DNA of 64,000 nucleotides from Bordetella sp. (GTDB lineage Bacteria > Pseudomonadota > Gammaproteobacteria > Burkholderiales > Burkholderiaceae_B). The notes beneath the pieces are model-generated. The model did no database searches. It saw nothing but the letters and a program-made list of their open reading frames with translations, and was not told the DNA's origin. Shown piece by piece: positions 1 through 9,824 of this stretch. The stretch is from contig CP063810.1 in the NCBI GenBank assembly GCA_022818765.1, positions 769,309-833,308 on the forward strand, written 5' to 3'. Within the stretch, counting starts at the first letter, position 1. Each line of letters starts with the position of its first letter. The position numbers and the translations under genes are program-made.

Positions 1-2
1 GC

Positions 3-503
3 ACATTATTAAATTATTTAAATAATAACTTACAAACAAAAGGAGTGGGAGTTGAATTAGATAATCGTTTAGTAATTGAATGTATAAATAAAGGAGTTAG
101 AGTTATTCAACAAGATTTAGAAGATGGATTAGCATTATTTGATGATAAACAGTTTGATACAGTTATTTTATCTCAAACATTGCAATCTATGCATCATACT
201 GAGCATATTCTATTAGAGATGTCTAGGGTTTCAAACTATGGAATTGTGTCTTTCCCAAATTTTGGCTATTGGTTACATGGGTTATCAATCTTATGTGGTA
301 GAATGCCTGTAACAGGACAGATACCATACCAATGGTATAATTCACCAAACATTCATTTATGCACATTAAAAGATTTTGAAGAATTAGCTGGTTCTTTAGG
401 ATTAAAAATCCTAGAGCGGGCTGCATTTAACGCATCTCAAGAAATAAAATGGTTAATTAATTGGCGAACTTCATTAGCCTTATATCATTTCAGTTCAAGT
501 TAA
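3..503 (+). CDS. metW: MetW-type methyltransferase-like protein, 5' end cut off by window
   Basis: The reading frame is open to the left edge of the window, so only the C-terminal two thirds is present. An internal GTG at 45 is not the real start, because the upstream codons continue the SAM-binding fold. The visible part carries the hallmark MetW stretch around 'SQTLQSMHHTEHILLEM' and 'GIVSFPNFGYW', then 'GRMPVTGQIPYQWYNSPNIH', all well conserved in the family. MetW works with MetX (homoserine O-acyltransferase) in methionine synthesis in many Proteobacteria, and metX normally lies just upstream, here outside the window. The gene converges with serA. Family assignment is firm; the exact molecular role of MetW is known only in part. 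Confidence 0.9.
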   Translation, partial: TLLNYLNNNLQTKGVGVELDNRLVIECINKGVRVIQQDLEDGLALFDDKQFDTVILSQTLQSMHHTEHILLEMSRVSNYGIVSFPNFGYWLHGLSILCGRMPVTGQIPYQWYNSPNIHLCTLKDFEELAGSLGLKILERAAFNASQEIKWLINWRTSLALYHFSSS

Positions 504-577
504 ATTTCTCACAATTTTAAAATAATCCATCATTTATTTAAAGTTCATTTGAAAATTTTGCAGTTTCTATTTTTATT

Positions 578-1789
578 TTATGAACAATGATTTATTGTTA
601 CACAACGTATTGTCATAGGCAATTTTCGCAATATTGTTAAAACTTCATTTGATACAATGGAATCTACATCTGTGATGACATAACCCAATTGTCCTTTTGT
701 TTGTAAATTTTGACTAATAATATTTAACCCATTTTTTGCTAATAAATTCGTTAACATACCCAGAGCCCCTGGAGTGTTATAATGCATATGTAATATTCTT
801 GTTTTACCAGATGGTTTTATATATGGAATTTCTGGGAAATTAACAGCCCCTTTAGTTGAACCTGTTTTTATAAAACGAACAAGTTTTTCAGCCACTTCAT
901 GACCAATATTTTCCTGAGATTCTTGAGTACTACCTGCTATATGAGGAGTTAAAATAACATTTTGAAATTCAATTAATGGGCTATTTAAACTCTCCCCTGG
1001 ATTCTTTGGTTCGCAAGGAAAAACATCTAAGGCTGCTCCGCTTATATGCCCACTTTTTAAGGATTCATATAATGCATCCATATCAATTACTTCTCCTCGT
1101 GAGGCATTTATTATAATTGATCCTTTTTTCATATATGATAAGCTTTCCTTATTGATCAAATTATTATTTTCTTTTCCTCCAGGGATATGCAAAGTAATTA
1201 CGTCTGATTGCTTGAGTAAATCTATCAATGAATTTGTTGATTTAGCATTTCCAAGAGGAAGTTTATCTTCAATATCATAATAAATTACACGCATACCGAG
1301 CCCTTCGGAAAGAGTGCTGATTTGTGAACCAATATTTCCATATCCTATGATACCTAATGTCTTTCCACGTATTTCAAAGGATCCGATTGCAGATTTGTCC
1401 CAGTATCCATTGCGAATTTGATAATTTTTCTCAGGAATTCTTCGAAGAAGTAAAATTGCTTCACCTAATGTAAGTTCAGCAACGGAACGTGTGTTAGCAA
1501 ATGGAGCATTAAAAACAGGGATTCCATGTAACATTGCACTTTCAAGATTAACTTGATTTGTACCTATACAAAAACATCCTAATACACATAATTCAGTTGC
1601 ATTTTCAAAAATCTTCATATCAAATTGGGATCGAGAACGAATTCCAACTACATTAGCTCCCTTCAGTGCTAGTTGCAGTTCATCTGGTGGTAAAGCAGAA
1701 GAATGATTAGCTATTTTCGTATATCCCGCTGCTTTAAAAATAGCTTTAGCACTTGGATGTATATTCTCGAATAGTACAATTTGAGTCAT
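578..1789 (-). CDS. serA: D-3-phosphoglycerate dehydrogenase
   Basis: First enzyme of serine synthesis: oxidises 3-phosphoglycerate to 3-phosphohydroxypyruvate with NAD in the cytosol. The 403-residue protein has the D-2-hydroxyacid dehydrogenase layout: substrate domain, NAD-binding motif GYGNIG at about 149-154, catalytic Arg in 'NASRGEVID' (about 231), Glu near 260 and His in 'TPHIAGST' (about 283). A C-terminal ACT domain from about 330 is expected to bind serine for feedback inhibition. Length matches the E. coli-type enzyme (about 410). It stands alone, converging on metW and followed upstream by a gene-free stretch. glyA lies elsewhere in the window, so the serine-to-glycine route is kept. 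Confidence 0.95.
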   Translation of the reverse strand: MTQIVLFENIHPSAKAIFKAAGYTKIANHSSALPPDELQLALKGANVVGIRSRSQFDMKIFENATELCVLGCFCIGTNQVNLESAMLHGIPVFNAPFANTRSVAELTLGEAILLLRRIPEKNYQIRNGYWDKSAIGSFEIRGKTLGIIGYGNIGSQISTLSEGLGMRVIYYDIEDKLPLGNAKSTNSLIDLLKQSDVITLHIPGGKENNNLINKESLSYMKKGSIIINASRGEVIDMDALYESLKSGHISGAALDVFPCEPKNPGESLNSPLIEFQNVILTPHIAGSTQESQENIGHEVAEKLVRFIKTGSTKGAVNFPEIPYIKPSGKTRILHMHYNTPGALGMLTNLLAKNGLNIISQNLQTKGQLGYVITDVDSIVSNEVLTILRKLPMTIRCVTINHCS

Positions 1790-2240
1790 AAAAATTTCCT
1801 ATCAAATAATAGAAATTAAGTACGTTTTATATTAATAAATTAAATATCTAGTTCATATTTTTTAATAAAATACACCAAATAAAAATATTTTTCATACATC
1901 AATATTATGCTTAAAAAGAATGCTTTTTAAAAAGATTAATACTTTTGCAAGTACAGTGATATTGATTATATTTTAATAAATTATTTTCAATTTATATGAA
2001 TTCGATTGAAAAAATTTTCAATAACTGGTAATAAGTCTACTCTAGTTTTTTAAGCTTATCTAGCTTATCTAGCTTATCTATATTTTCATCTGTATAACTT
2101 AAACATATTTTAGAGTTTAATTATTGATTTATCTATCCTATAGTTATAACCTTTCAATTTTAGAATTTTAAGGGGCTTGTTTTTATATAAAAGCATCAAA
2201 AAATTTATCTTTTTAATGTAATTCATACAATTTGAGTATT
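1790..2240. other. Intergenic region between divergent serA and ubiE
   Basis: About 450 bases without a recognisable gene, very AT-rich. It should hold the promoters of serA (leftward) and ubiE (rightward), but I cannot assign convincing -10/-35 pairs. It contains one short tandem repeat, listed separately. Confidence 0.6.
2053..2079. repeat. 9-bp tandem repeat, three copies
   Basis: The unit AGCTTATCT occurs three times head to tail without a mismatch, upstream of ubiE and about 160 bases from its start. Such a repeat can vary in copy number by slipped-strand mispairing. No function is evident. Confidence 0.85.
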
Positions 2241-3032
2241 ATGGATAAAACTTTTGTATTAAATTCTCATAATAATAGGTCTAAAATTGTTTTAGAAAAT
2301 TCTAATACCCATTTTGGTTTTCAATCAGTCTCTAAAATTGATAAAACTCGGAAAGTTTACGAAATTTTTCATTCGGTTGCTTGGCGTTATGACATTATGA
2401 ATGACCTAATGTCATTAGGATTACATAGATTATGGAAATTATTTGTAATCAATCAAGCATATATTCGTCCTGGTATGAAAATCTTGGATATTGCTGGTGG
2501 AACAGGTGATTTAGCTAAAATTTTTGCAAAAAAAGTAGGTTCAACTGGAGAAGTTTGGTTAACTGATATAAATGATGCTATGTTATATATTGGACGCGAT
2601 CGGTTAATAAATTCTGGGATCATTATCCCGGTAGTTGCATGTGATGCGGAATATTTACCATTTCCATCGAAATACTTTGATAGAGTATGTGTTGCTTTTG
2701 GTTTAAGAAATATGACAAATAAAGATGTTGCATTACAAGAATTAACTAGAGTTTTAAAATTAGGAGGGAAAGCTTTGATATTAGATTTTTCAAAAATTGT
2801 TAAATTTTTATCTCCAATCTATGATTGGTATTCATTTAACATTCTTCCGTTTTTAGGAAGAAAAATTGTTAATGATGAGTCTAGTTATCGATATTTAGCT
2901 GAATCAATAAGGGTACATCCAAATCAAACAATTTTAGCTAATATGATGCTTGATGCAGGCTTGCGTCGAGTCCGTTATTTTAATATGTCAGGGGGAATTG
3001 TAGCGTTACATGAAGGTGTGAAACTTTTTTGA
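2241..3032 (+). CDS. ubiE: Ubiquinone/menaquinone biosynthesis C-methyltransferase
   Basis: SAM-dependent C-methylation of the benzoquinol ring in ubiquinone synthesis. I chose the ATG at 2241 (263 residues); a TTG three codons upstream is also possible. The family signatures are clear: '[20 protein letters not shown]' near the N-terminus, the SAM motif '[15 protein letters not shown]' at about 80-95, and '[20 protein letters not shown]' plus '[10 protein letters not shown]' further on. It opens a quinone-related block with ubiJ and ubiB, with a Tim44-like membrane protein between, an arrangement common in Betaproteobacteria. Length matches E. coli UbiE (251). Confidence 0.96.
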   Translation: MDKTFVLNSHNNRSKIVLENSNTHFGFQSVSKIDKTRKVYEIFHSVAWRYDIMNDLMSLGLHRLWKLFVINQAYIRPGMKILDIAGGTGDLAKIFAKKVGSTGEVWLTDINDAMLYIGRDRLINSGIIIPVVACDAEYLPFPSKYFDRVCVAFGLRNMTNKDVALQELTRVLKLGGKALILDFSKIVKFLSPIYDWYSFNILPFLGRKIVNDESSYRYLAESIRVHPNQTILANMMLDAGLRRVRYFNMSGGIVALHEGVKLF

Positions 3033-3113
3033 AAATTTACAAATGTAACAATTATTGATTAAGGAAAAATGTCTAATGAATTTTAATTATTAAAGTGATT
3101 AAAGGATTTTATA

Positions 3114-4065
3114 ATGATTGTAAGTAAGTTTGCTCGGTTCATGTTTTCAGTCTTTTTGATGCTTCTTCTATGTTTTCTCATACTATGTACCTCTTTTGAC
3201 GCACATGCTCGTCGCGTTGTAGGTGGTGGTAATATTGGACGTCAAACTCCAAGTATTAGTCAAAAACGGTTAAATAGTTCTAATTATGGAAATCATCATA
3301 CAGAATCTGTAAAATCTTCTGTTATTTCATCAGAAAAATTGAATAAAAAATCTAACTGGTTAGCTCCTGTTACAGGTGTATTAGCAGGTTTAGGCATTGC
3401 TGCTTTATTTTCTAATTTTGGTTTTCCAGGAGGTTTTTTTGGAATATTTTCAAATATTATATTGACAGCGTTAGCTTCATTGATAATCGTTTTTTTGATG
3501 CGTCGTTTTAGCATTATGTTTTCAAAAAAATTTTTTGGAACAAATAATTCTGATTCTTATGAACACGCGTCAAAATATGTTGGAATTAATAATTCCCAAG
3601 AATTTAATAATCTTCATAAAGAAGATTATGCAAATAATCAACAAAATTATAGCTTTTTTAAAAAAATCTAAATGAGAATTCTTCTATCTCTTTTAGTTTT
3701 TATACAGAAAATTTTCTTCAAGAAGCGAAAAAACAATTTATTCAAATTCAGAAAATATGGGATAATCGGGATATAAATCAACTTAGAAATTATCTTACAG
3801 ACGAATTGATTTTTGAATTTGAGAGAAAATCTTTGAAGGATGGTCCTTCTTTTCAAGGAATCGAAGTAATTGCATTAAATGCAGAATTAGTTGATTTTTG
3901 TGAAAAAATACTGATTATTTAGCATGCATAAAGTTTTCTGGATTGATTCGTGATACTGAAGAAGAACAAGATTCTAGTTTTGAACAATTTTGGATTTTAT
4001 TAAAATCTCACAAAAATGGCTGGCTATTATCAGGTATTCAACAATCAAAACCATTCATTAATTAA
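3114..4065 (+). CDS. Tim44-like domain membrane protein, frameshifted twice as written
   Basis: The first frame (3114-3671, 185 codons) gives a signal peptide or N-terminal anchor (residues 9-32, ending DAHARR), a low-complexity linker and two hydrophobic segments near residues 82-132. It stops early after a run of seven A at 3660-3666. Reading on in a second frame gives 'FYTENFLQEAKKQFIQIQK', the start of a Tim44-like domain, which again breaks at an A6 run near 3903-3908. A third frame completes it with 'KFSGLIRDTEEEQDSSFEQF' and 'GWLLSGIQQ', typical of the C-terminus in betaproteobacterial Tim44-like proteins. Adding one A at each run gives a normal 317-residue protein. Lying between ubiE and ubiJ is its usual place. 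The bacterial role is unknown. Confidence 0.85.
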
Positions 4066-4075
4066 TAGTTTAAGT

Positions 4076-4707
4076 ATGTATCTTGATTCTTTTTTTCTAA
4101 AAACATAAACTGTTTAATATCTTTCATACTAAACATTGTTCAAAAAAATAAAAATACTGCCAATCATCTTTACAATTTTAAAGGAAAGATAATTTGTTTT
4201 ACGCTTGAAGGTTTGCCTATTTACTTTTATATAAATGATCTGGGGTTTTTAAAAATTTTGGAGAAACCTGCTATACCAAATGCAACTTTTAGTTTCCAAA
4301 TTAATAAAATAAAAATGATGAAAAAGATATTTGGTGTTAAAACTAGTGGAAATTTTTTAAATATAAAGAATATTTCAGGCGAATCTTCATTAATTCAAAT
4401 TCTTTCCAAATTATCAATGTTATTCCAAGATGAGATCTTAGATACATTAAATAGAATTACTGAAAATGAATTCTTAAAAATAATAAAAAGAAAAAAATCT
4501 ATTTTGTATAGTCGTTTTCTAAAAGCAAAAAATATTCTTTTGGAAAATTTAATTGAGTTTTTAACTGAAGAGAAAAATTTGATAATAAGAAAATTATTAC
4601 TTAAACAATTAGAATTAGATAAGAAAAAATTAGTTATTTCAATAATTAATTTGGAAAATAGGATAAATTCTTTGAAAAAAGAAATGCTTAGATTATCTAT
4701 TAATTAA
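4076..4707 (+). CDS. ubiJ: Ubiquinone biosynthesis accessory factor UbiJ, frameshifted near start as written
   Basis: A long open frame from 4087 encodes an SCP2-like lipid-binding domain, with 'FKGKIICFTLEGLPIYFYI' matching the opening of UbiJ proteins, followed by a charged helical C-terminus. No good start exists in that frame. An ATG at 4076 begins MYLDSFF in another frame and meets a seven-T run at 4090-4096. One extra T there joins the two frames into a 210-residue protein, close to the usual UbiJ length (about 200). UbiJ helps assemble the ubiquinone-making complex with UbiK. Position directly before ubiB is the classic arrangement. The sequence is very divergent and rich in Lys, Ile and Asn, so part of the call rests on context. 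Confidence 0.78.
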
Positions 4708-4722
4708 CTGAGATTTCTACGC

Positions 4723-6285
4723 ATGAATACATTTTTTCATTTAATTCGTATTCTTTTTATATCTTTTCGATATGGTTTGGATGAATTTTTAACTCCTTCT
4801 TTAAATCGCCCATTATTATTTTTTATTAAAAAATTTAGATTTTTTAATAAAAAATTACAATTATCTCGTGGAAAGCGTTTACGGCTTTCATTTGAACTTA
4901 TGGGACCGATTTTTATTAAATTTGGGCAATTATTATCGACTAGACGTGATTTAATACCTTTAGATATAGTTAAAGAATTAGAATTATTACAAGATCAAGT
5001 TCCGCCATTTTTATCTTCTAAATCAATAGAAATTATTGAAAAGTCTTTAGGGAAATCAACAAACTGTTTATTTGCAAAATTTGAGACTATTCCAATAGCA
5101 TCTGCTTCAATTGCTCAAGTGCACTTTGCAGTATTGCATGATGGGCGAGAAGTTGCTGTTAAGGTATTAAGACCAAATATGAAGTCTACTGTTGAAAAAG
5201 ACCTTTCTTTATTATATTTTTTAGCTAGAATTATTGAGCGGTTAGGTGGAGATGATGGGCGTCGTATGAAACCTAAAGAAGTAGTTGATGAGTTTGATAG
5301 ACATTTGCATGACGAATTGGATCTTGTAAAAGAAGCATCAAATTGTAGTCAATTGCGTCGGAATTTTGGATCTGGTAGTGGTCGAGAATCGATGTTAATT
5401 ATTCCAGAAGTAATCTGGGAATATACTTGCAGCAATGTTTTTACAATGCAACGAATGCATGGAATTCCTATTGGGAAAATTGATCAGTTGCGCAGAGCAG
5501 GTGTAGATATACCTGCTCTAGCACGTCGAGGAGTTGAAATTTTTTTTACACAAGTTTTTTCGGACGGATTCTTTCATGCAGATATGCATCCTGGGAATAT
5601 TTATGTTTCAGATGATCCAAATACCCTAGGTCAGTATATTGCCTTAGATTTTGGCATTGTTGGATCCCTTTCGGAATTTGATAAAAATTATTTAGCACAA
5701 AATTTTTTAGCTTTTTTTCGTCGAGACTATCGTCGCGTAGCCCAATTGCATATTGAATGTGGATGGGTTCCTTCAAATACAAGAGAGGAAGAGTTGGAAG
5801 GAGCTATTCGTGCTGTTTGTGAACCTTATTTTGATCGAGCTTTATCTGAAATATCATTAGGTAAGATTCTTTTAACACTCTTTCAAACCTCAAGACGCTT
5901 CAATGTGGAAATTCAACCTCAACTTGTTCTTTTGCAAAAAACTTTATTAAATATTGAAGGACTTGGGCGACAACTCGATCCGAGTTTAGACCTTTGGAAA
6001 ACAGCAAAACCATTTCTTGAGAAATGGATAAAGAATAGAATTGGTATTTGCGGATTTAATAAATCCTTAAAAATAGAGATGGTTCAGTGGTCTCAAATAC
6101 TACCTATGTTTCCCCGTTTAATTTATGAAAACATAAAAAAACAAAATCAAACACAATTGCTATTAGCGGAAACCAGTCGGTTACGATTGTTATATGAAAA
6201 TATAAATCGATTATTAATATTATTTTCAATTATTGGATTTGGTGGAACCATAGTGATAGGAACAATTTTATTTTTAAAAAATTAA
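4723..6285 (+). CDS. ubiB: Ubiquinone biosynthesis kinase-like protein UbiB
   Basis: Member of the ABC1/ADCK/UbiB atypical kinase family, needed for ubiquinone synthesis at the inner membrane; ATP hydrolysis is thought to extract quinone intermediates. The 520-residue protein shows the KxGQ motif (KFGQ at 66-69, in 'IFIKFGQLLSTRRDLIP'), the Ala-rich loop as 'ASIAQVH', the catalytic segment 'GFFHADMHPGNI', and the metal-binding 'ALDFGIVG'. The C-terminal end ('LLILFSIIGFGGTIVIGTIL') is a membrane anchor, as in E. coli UbiB (546). It starts 15 bases after ubiJ and ends a same-strand block, converging with thiD. Confidence 0.96.
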   Translation: MNTFFHLIRILFISFRYGLDEFLTPSLNRPLLFFIKKFRFFNKKLQLSRGKRLRLSFELMGPIFIKFGQLLSTRRDLIPLDIVKELELLQDQVPPFLSSKSIEIIEKSLGKSTNCLFAKFETIPIASASIAQVHFAVLHDGREVAVKVLRPNMKSTVEKDLSLLYFLARIIERLGGDDGRRMKPKEVVDEFDRHLHDELDLVKEASNCSQLRRNFGSGSGRESMLIIPEVIWEYTCSNVFTMQRMHGIPIGKIDQLRRAGVDIPALARRGVEIFFTQVFSDGFFHADMHPGNIYVSDDPNTLGQYIALDFGIVGSLSEFDKNYLAQNFLAFFRRDYRRVAQLHIECGWVPSNTREEELEGAIRAVCEPYFDRALSEISLGKILLTLFQTSRRFNVEIQPQLVLLQKTLLNIEGLGRQLDPSLDLWKTAKPFLEKWIKNRIGICGFNKSLKIEMVQWSQILPMFPRLIYENIKKQNQTQLLLAETSRLRLLYENINRLLILFSIIGFGGTIVIGTILFLKN

Positions 6286-6331
6286 AAATCTAACTAATTT
6301 TCTTAATCTAAATAAAAGATAGAAAAAATAA

Positions 6332-7156
6332 CTACCACCAATTATGGAAATGATGAATTGGACCTTTACCAGAACCTACTTCTAACATTTCAGAGAATTT
6401 AATACACTTTGTAATGTATTTTTTAGCCAGATAAGTAGCTTGTAAAACAGAATCTGTTTTGGGCAATAAAGTAGCTATAGCAGCTGATAATGAACAACCT
6501 GTTCCATGAGTTTTAGAAGTTTTTATTCTCGTTTCGGGTATTTCAACCATATGATTCCCATCATATAAGACATCTATAGCATAGTTTCCTGGAAGATGTC
6601 CCCCTTTTATCATGACCCATTTATTGTTGTCAATTTTTGACATTTTATGATGTAATTTTTCAGCTGTGTGACGCATATCTCTAATGTTTTCAGAAGGACG
6701 TATTCCAAGCAAAATTCCTGCTTCTGGTATGTTCGGAGTGACTAAAGTAACTAATGGAAAAAGAATATCTCGAATATTATCAATGGCAGAGTCTTCAAGC
6801 AATTTATCACCACTTTTTGCTGCAATTACTGGATCTAAAACAATATTTTTCATTTTCCATTTAGTAATTTTTTTAGCTATTAGATGAATGATATTGCTGT
6901 TGTGCAACATTCCAATTTTTATCGAATCTATGCAAATATCAGAGAATAAAATTTCAAATTGTTCATCAATAAATTTTAAAGGTATGGGAAAGATATCTTT
7001 TACCCCTTGAGTATTTTGAATAGTTAAATTTGTAACAATAGAACAACCATAAGCACCTAATGCACTTATAACTTTTATATCGGCAAAAACACCTGCTCCT
7101 CCTGATGGATCAATTCCTGCAATACTTAAGATGTTAAAGATTTTTTTCTGAGCCAT
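6332..7156 (-). CDS. thiD: Hydroxymethylpyrimidine/phosphomethylpyrimidine kinase
   Basis: Phosphorylates HMP and HMP-phosphate to HMP-pyrophosphate, the pyrimidine donor for thiamine phosphate. The ATG at 7156 gives MAQKK and 274 residues; a TTG at 7171 would add five. Motifs: 'IAGIDPSGGAGVFADIK' (substrate binding), 'IKIGML', 'VLDPVIAAKSGD', 'TPNIPEA' and the C-terminal anion hole 'KTHGTGCSLSAAIA'. It follows thiG on the same strand with almost no gap, suggesting co-transcription. In many Burkholderiales thiD sits with thiE and hemL; here it has moved next to thiG. Confidence 0.95.
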   Translation of the reverse strand: MAQKKIFNILSIAGIDPSGGAGVFADIKVISALGAYGCSIVTNLTIQNTQGVKDIFPIPLKFIDEQFEILFSDICIDSIKIGMLHNSNIIHLIAKKITKWKMKNIVLDPVIAAKSGDKLLEDSAIDNIRDILFPLVTLVTPNIPEAGILLGIRPSENIRDMRHTAEKLHHKMSKIDNNKWVMIKGGHLPGNYAIDVLYDGNHMVEIPETRIKTSKTHGTGCSLSAAIATLLPKTDSVLQATYLAKKYITKCIKFSEMLEVGSGKGPIHHFHNWW

Positions 7157-7176
7157 TTTTAATCTTAACAAGAGAA

Positions 7177-7971
7177 TTAATTTTTAGAAATTAAACCATG
7201 TGTCGGAGAACTAGGGTTAGCAATATATTCCTTTCTAGACATTCTTCCTGATAAAAAGGCTAATCGTCCAGATTCTACAGCTTTTTTCATAGCTTTAGCC
7301 ATAAGAATTGGATTTTTAGAGCATGCGATAGCTGTGTTGGTCAAAACAGCATCACAACCAAGTTCCATAGCTATGGTTGCATCTGAAGCATTTCCTATAC
7401 CTGCATCAACTATTATTGGAACTTTAGATTGGTTAATAATTAAACGCAAATTCCATGGATTTAAAATACCCATTCCTGAACCAATTAAAGAAGCTAGGGG
7501 CATAATAGCAACGACTCCAATTTCTTCAAGCATTCTGCATTGAATAGGATCATCGGAACAATAAGCCATAACTTCGAAACCATCATTCACTAGTATTTTT
7601 GCTGCTTTCAATGTTTCAGGCATATTTGGAAATAAACTTTTAGAATCTCCTAACACTTCCAATTTTACAAGTTTGTTATTGTTCAATAATTCTCGAGAAA
7701 GAGACAATGTTCTTATTGCATCCTCAGCTGTATAACACCCAGCGCTATTTGGCAGAATTGTAAATTTTGATTGGGGTAAATAATCCAATAAATTTGGTTC
7801 ATTTGAAACTTGACCAATATTGACTCTTCGAATTGCTAAGGTGACAATCTCTGATTGACTAGTTTCTATTGCAGATTTCATTTGTTCAAAATCTTTATAT
7901 TTTCCTGTCCCAACTAACAAGCGAGATGAATAAATCTTTCCAGCAAGAGAGAATTGATTTCTAATAAACAT
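7177..7971 (-). CDS. thiG: Thiazole synthase
   Basis: Makes the thiazole phosphate moiety of thiamine from deoxyxylulose phosphate, dehydroglycine and the sulfur carried on ThiS thiocarboxylate. The 264-residue protein is full length. Visible features: '[12 protein letters not shown]' near the N-terminus, the Schiff-base lysine in 'LVKLEVLGD' (about 102), '[13 protein letters not shown]', and '[20 protein letters not shown]' before a C-terminal phosphate-binding region. It is the first gene of a thiG-thiD pair. Its partner thiS is not next to it but at about 58.4 kb. No thiamine riboswitch motif is visible upstream. Confidence 0.96.
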   Translation of the reverse strand: MFIRNQFSLAGKIYSSRLLVGTGKYKDFEQMKSAIETSQSEIVTLAIRRVNIGQVSNEPNLLDYLPQSKFTILPNSAGCYTAEDAIRTLSLSRELLNNNKLVKLEVLGDSKSLFPNMPETLKAAKILVNDGFEVMAYCSDDPIQCRMLEEIGVVAIMPLASLIGSGMGILNPWNLRLIINQSKVPIIVDAGIGNASDATIAMELGCDAVLTNTAIACSKNPILMAKAMKKAVESGRLAFLSGRMSRKEYIANPSSPTHGLISKN

Positions 7972-8380
7972 ATTTTTTTAATTACCAAAAATAAAAAATT
8001 TGAAAATATTACTTAAGTTTTAATTAACGACTGTTTAAATTATAACAATAAAAAATTTCTAGAAAATAGCACAATTATTATTTTATAAAACGATTTGTAG
8101 AAGTTTTATGAATTTTTAGTAAAACATAATAATTATTAGATAATTGTCATAAACATTTTTCCAATTTGTGAATATATAGAAATCAAAACACTCTAATTTT
8201 TTTTAAAACATAAAATTTTTTTTATTTTTAAAATTGCAAAATAAAGTTTTGGATCAATATTCCATAATTACCAAATGGGTGTATTATATTCTCATGAAAT
8301 GATTTGGTTTTTTAATTTTTCGAACGATTGTTAGTAGAGACTTTATAGCTAGAAAATATATTCTTAAAGGAATATCATGT
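7972..8380. other. Intergenic region between divergent thiG and coaE
   Basis: About 400 very AT-rich bases with no recognisable gene, RNA or repeat. I looked for a thi-box (TPP riboswitch) because thiG begins here and saw none. Promoters for both flanking genes must lie here but cannot be placed with confidence. Confidence 0.6.
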
Positions 8381-9001
8381 ATGTTGAGAATAGGTTTGAC
8401 TGGTGGTATTGGTTCAGGAAAAACTTGTGTATCAGGCATCTTAAAAAAATTGGGAGTATCAATAATTGATACAGATATAATATCTAAATCATTAACAGGA
8501 AAAAATGGTTTAGCATTGCCAGCTATTGTTAAAGCCTTTGGTTATCAAGCTTTAACAAAAAATTATTCACTTAATCGGAATTGGATGAGAGATCTTATTT
8601 TTTCTAATCCTCAAGAAAAAATTCTTCTTGAATCAATATTGCATCCATTAATTCGATTTAAAACTCAAATTGAAATAGATAATATTTCAATGAAAGGATA
8701 CATTGTTATTGTAATTCCTCTTTTAACTGAAATGTTTGATTTCTGGAAACAAATAATTAATAGGGTTTGCGTAATTGATTGTGATCCAGAAACTCAAGTA
8801 TTAAGAGTTCAATACCGAAGTAATTTAACACAACAATTAATTAAAAATATTATTTCAACTCAAGCAATTCGAAATGACCGTTTAAAATTTGCAAATGATG
8901 TAATAATCAACAATTATTTGACTTCATTTGAAGAATTAAAAAATAAAACAAAAGCATATCATTGGTATTGGTTTAATTTAGCTAAAAACTTTTTATCATG
9001 A
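8381..9001 (+). CDS. coaE: Dephospho-CoA kinase
   Basis: Last step of coenzyme A synthesis: phosphorylates the 3'-hydroxyl of dephospho-CoA. 206 residues, the usual length. The P-loop 'GLTGGIGSGKT' lies at residues 5-15, followed by 'IIDTDIISK' (substrate-binding Asp) and the CoA-domain segment 'VIPLLTE'; 'ANDVIINN' sits near the C-terminus. ATG at 8381 follows 'AAAGGAATATC', a weak ribosome-binding site. Together with zapD, mutT and argJ this keeps the betaproteobacterial order from which the usual upstream pil genes have been lost. Confidence 0.95.
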   Translation: MLRIGLTGGIGSGKTCVSGILKKLGVSIIDTDIISKSLTGKNGLALPAIVKAFGYQALTKNYSLNRNWMRDLIFSNPQEKILLESILHPLIRFKTQIEIDNISMKGYIVIVIPLLTEMFDFWKQIINRVCVIDCDPETQVLRVQYRSNLTQQLIKNIISTQAIRNDRLKFANDVIINNYLTSFEELKNKTKAYHWYWFNLAKNFLS

Positions 9002-9041
9002 TTTTTATATTTTTATTTAGAATTCTTATCTGTGACGTTCC

Positions 9042-9803
9042 TTGAATATTTATTTTGACTACCCACTCAATGAGCGAATTCGAGCCTATTTAAGGCTTCA
9101 GCATCTTTTTGATCGATTTTTTCTATTTGTATGCGATGATTTTAAAGGTCAATTACATGAAACAGCTCTTATAAATTTGATTAATATTATTGAAGCTAAT
9201 AATCGGTTTGATATCAAAAATTTGGTTTTACAAGATTTAATAAAATATAGATCCATTCTTGTAAAGTTACGGGATTATGAGAATGTATTTCAGGATAAAT
9301 TAGAAGATACCCTGACTAACTTAGAAGAAATTTTTTCAAATCTTTCTTCAATTCAAGGAAAAATTGGAATAAAAAATCCTCAGATAACTTGGTTAGTATC
9401 TATTTTAAATAAATTACGAGTTTCAGGATATTTATCTCCTGTAGATATGCCTTGTTATCATCTGTGGTTAAAAAAATCAAACAGTGAACGGTTAATGGAT
9501 TTAAATACTTGGATATATCCTTTTAAATACCTTTATAAAGGTATACAGATAATTTTATATTTAATCAGATCATACCAGCATTCATTAAACGTTCAAACTT
9601 TTAATGGATGTTTTAAAAAAATGCTGAAAGGAAAATCATATCATTTATTAAGTATTATAATAAATTCTGATTATCAAGTTTTTCCAGCAATTACATCGAA
9701 TAAACATATGATTTGGATCCAATTTTTTAATCAAGATAATTCAAAATTTTTGGGAAATAACATTCATTTCCAAATATTGCTTTTTGATGGTTATATTAAA
9801 TGA
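9042..9803 (+). CDS. zapD: Cell division protein ZapD (Z-ring associated)
   Basis: ZapD cross-links FtsZ filaments and stabilises the Z ring at midcell. The N-terminal 'YPLNERIRAYLRLQHLFDRF' is the family signature; 'WLVSILNKLRVSGYLSPVDMPCY' and 'LLFDGYIK' near the end are also typical. 253 residues, as expected. The only start that keeps the signature is TTG at 9042. It has no clear ribosome-binding site. The C-terminal third is divergent. It follows coaE, its normal neighbour, and converges with the mutT-type gene after 21 bases. Confidence 0.92.
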   Translation: MNIYFDYPLNERIRAYLRLQHLFDRFFLFVCDDFKGQLHETALINLINIIEANNRFDIKNLVLQDLIKYRSILVKLRDYENVFQDKLEDTLTNLEEIFSNLSSIQGKIGIKNPQITWLVSILNKLRVSGYLSPVDMPCYHLWLKKSNSERLMDLNTWIYPFKYLYKGIQIILYLIRSYQHSLNVQTFNGCFKKMLKGKSYHLLSIIINSDYQVFPAITSNKHMIWIQFFNQDNSKFLGNNIHFQILLFDGYIK

Positions 9804-9824
9804 AAATAAAAAATCAAATCTAAT

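Noticed and set aside
3296..3514. 72-codon antisense frame inside the Tim44-like gene
   Set aside because: Opposite strand of a gene with clear signal peptide and family match.
7972..8380. TPP riboswitch upstream of thiG, or of tenA near 55.6 kb
   Set aside because: No thi-box core (CTGAGA ... ACCTGA-like) is visible in either leader.
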